A program made the position numbers and the translations under genes. The notes under the pieces are model-generated. The model saw nothing but the letters and a program-made list of their open reading frames with translations. It was not told where the DNA came from and ran no database searches. Below, in pieces: positions 5,495 to 5,777 of a DNA stretch of 5,777 bases (position 1 is its first letter; every line of letters starts with the position of its first letter). Where the stretch lies: assembly GCA_023248505.1 (NCBI GenBank), contig JAHFEM010000151.1:1-5777 (forward strand), given 5' to 3'. Origin of the DNA: Nitrospirota bacterium. Its GTDB lineage: Bacteria > Nitrospirota > Nitrospiria > SBBL01 > Manganitrophaceae.

Positions 5495-5777
5495 ATGTTT
5501 CGACCCAAACCGGAGCAGACCCTTTTTGGATATATCCCTGTCCGTCTGATTGTCTCCATCCTCCTTGTCTTCGCCATCGCGATTTCGATTGTCCTGGTTC
5601 TAGGGCTTGAGCGGGAGAAAAATCTCGTTGCGGAGCTCTCTCAAGAGAAAGCCGCTTCCGGGCCTTTCTCTCTCTTTTATTTGAAAACCCAAAGGGACAT
5701 CGTCCAGGTGACGGTGATCCTCTTTCTGTTGGCGGCGGTGGGGGTCAGCGTTCTGGCCACCTATCAGAGTTATCATA
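5495..5777 (+). CDS. N-terminus of a two-TM membrane protein, probably a sensor histidine kinase (cut by window edge)
   Basis: The frame is open from ATG 5495 to the window end (94 codons seen). It is the only ATG after an in-frame TAA at about 5469-5471, so the start is fairly secure despite a poor ribosome site. A short cytoplasmic lead (MFRPKPEQTLFGYIPVR) precedes TM helix 1 (LIVSILLVFAIAISIVLVLG, 18-37). A roughly 30-residue extracytoplasmic loop (LEREKNLVAELSQEKAASGP and onward) comes next, then TM helix 2 (VTVILFLLAAVGVSVLATY, 72-90) and the start of a cytoplasmic part (QSYH). This hairpin is typical of NtrB/AtoS-like sensor kinases, but no PAS, HisKA or ATPase domain is visible, so function is inferred from topology only. 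A chemoreceptor or other two-TM signalling protein is possible. The broken Fur-family gene lies upstream on the opposite strand. Confidence 0.6.
   Translation, partial: MFRPKPEQTLFGYIPVRLIVSILLVFAIAISIVLVLGLEREKNLVAELSQEKAASGPFSLFYLKTQRDIVQVTVILFLLAAVGVSVLATYQSYH

Overview
The window most resembles a chromosomal piece from a Nitrospirota-type, autotrophic or anaerobe-like bacterium. GC is moderately high in the genes and lower in the 2.2-2.9 kb gap. The main taxonomic hint is a pair of genes at 3347-4882. They look like a 2-oxoacid:ferredoxin oxidoreductase (OFOR) beta subunit and the small extra subunit with a CO-dehydrogenase-beta/ACS-epsilon-like fold. As I recall, that small subunit accompanies the five-subunit OFORs of the reductive TCA cycle in Aquificota and Nitrospirota. 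The assignment is an inference from protein likeness; no marker gene is present.

Left part (1-2135, all minus strand). A SulP-family anion transporter runs off the left edge, so its C-terminus is not visible. Upstream of it lies an exported protein that combines a cupredoxin-like copper site (His, Cys-x2-His-x2-Met) with a carboxypeptidase-regulatory-like beta-sandwich repeat. A 116-bp gap separates the two, with a possible promoter for the transporter.

Middle (2136-3024). About 890 bp has no convincing intact gene. It is AT-richer than its neighbours. It holds two near-identical 15-bp palindromes exactly 170 bp apart and a stretch of protein-like but frame-broken minus-strand sequence that may be a decayed gene.

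Right part (3025-4882, plus strand). A small TPR protein, the OFOR beta-like protein and the epsilon-like protein are co-directional and close together, so they are probably one operon. No alpha, gamma or delta subunit is next to them. The beta-like protein keeps the fold and three of the four cluster cysteines. By my hand alignment it lacks the GDG Asp, the Asn and the loop that bind Mg-thiamine diphosphate. A non-catalytic or repurposed OFOR-derived pair is therefore the most interesting possibility in the window.

Right edge (4883-5777). A minus-strand Fur-family gene looks broken. Its N-terminal helix and its winged-helix lie in different frames, joined across a one-base slip, and the metal-binding C-terminal domain is missing. 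After about 325 bp without a gene, a plus-strand membrane protein begins. Its two transmembrane helices flank a short extracytoplasmic loop, which resembles the start of a sensor histidine kinase, and it runs off the right edge.
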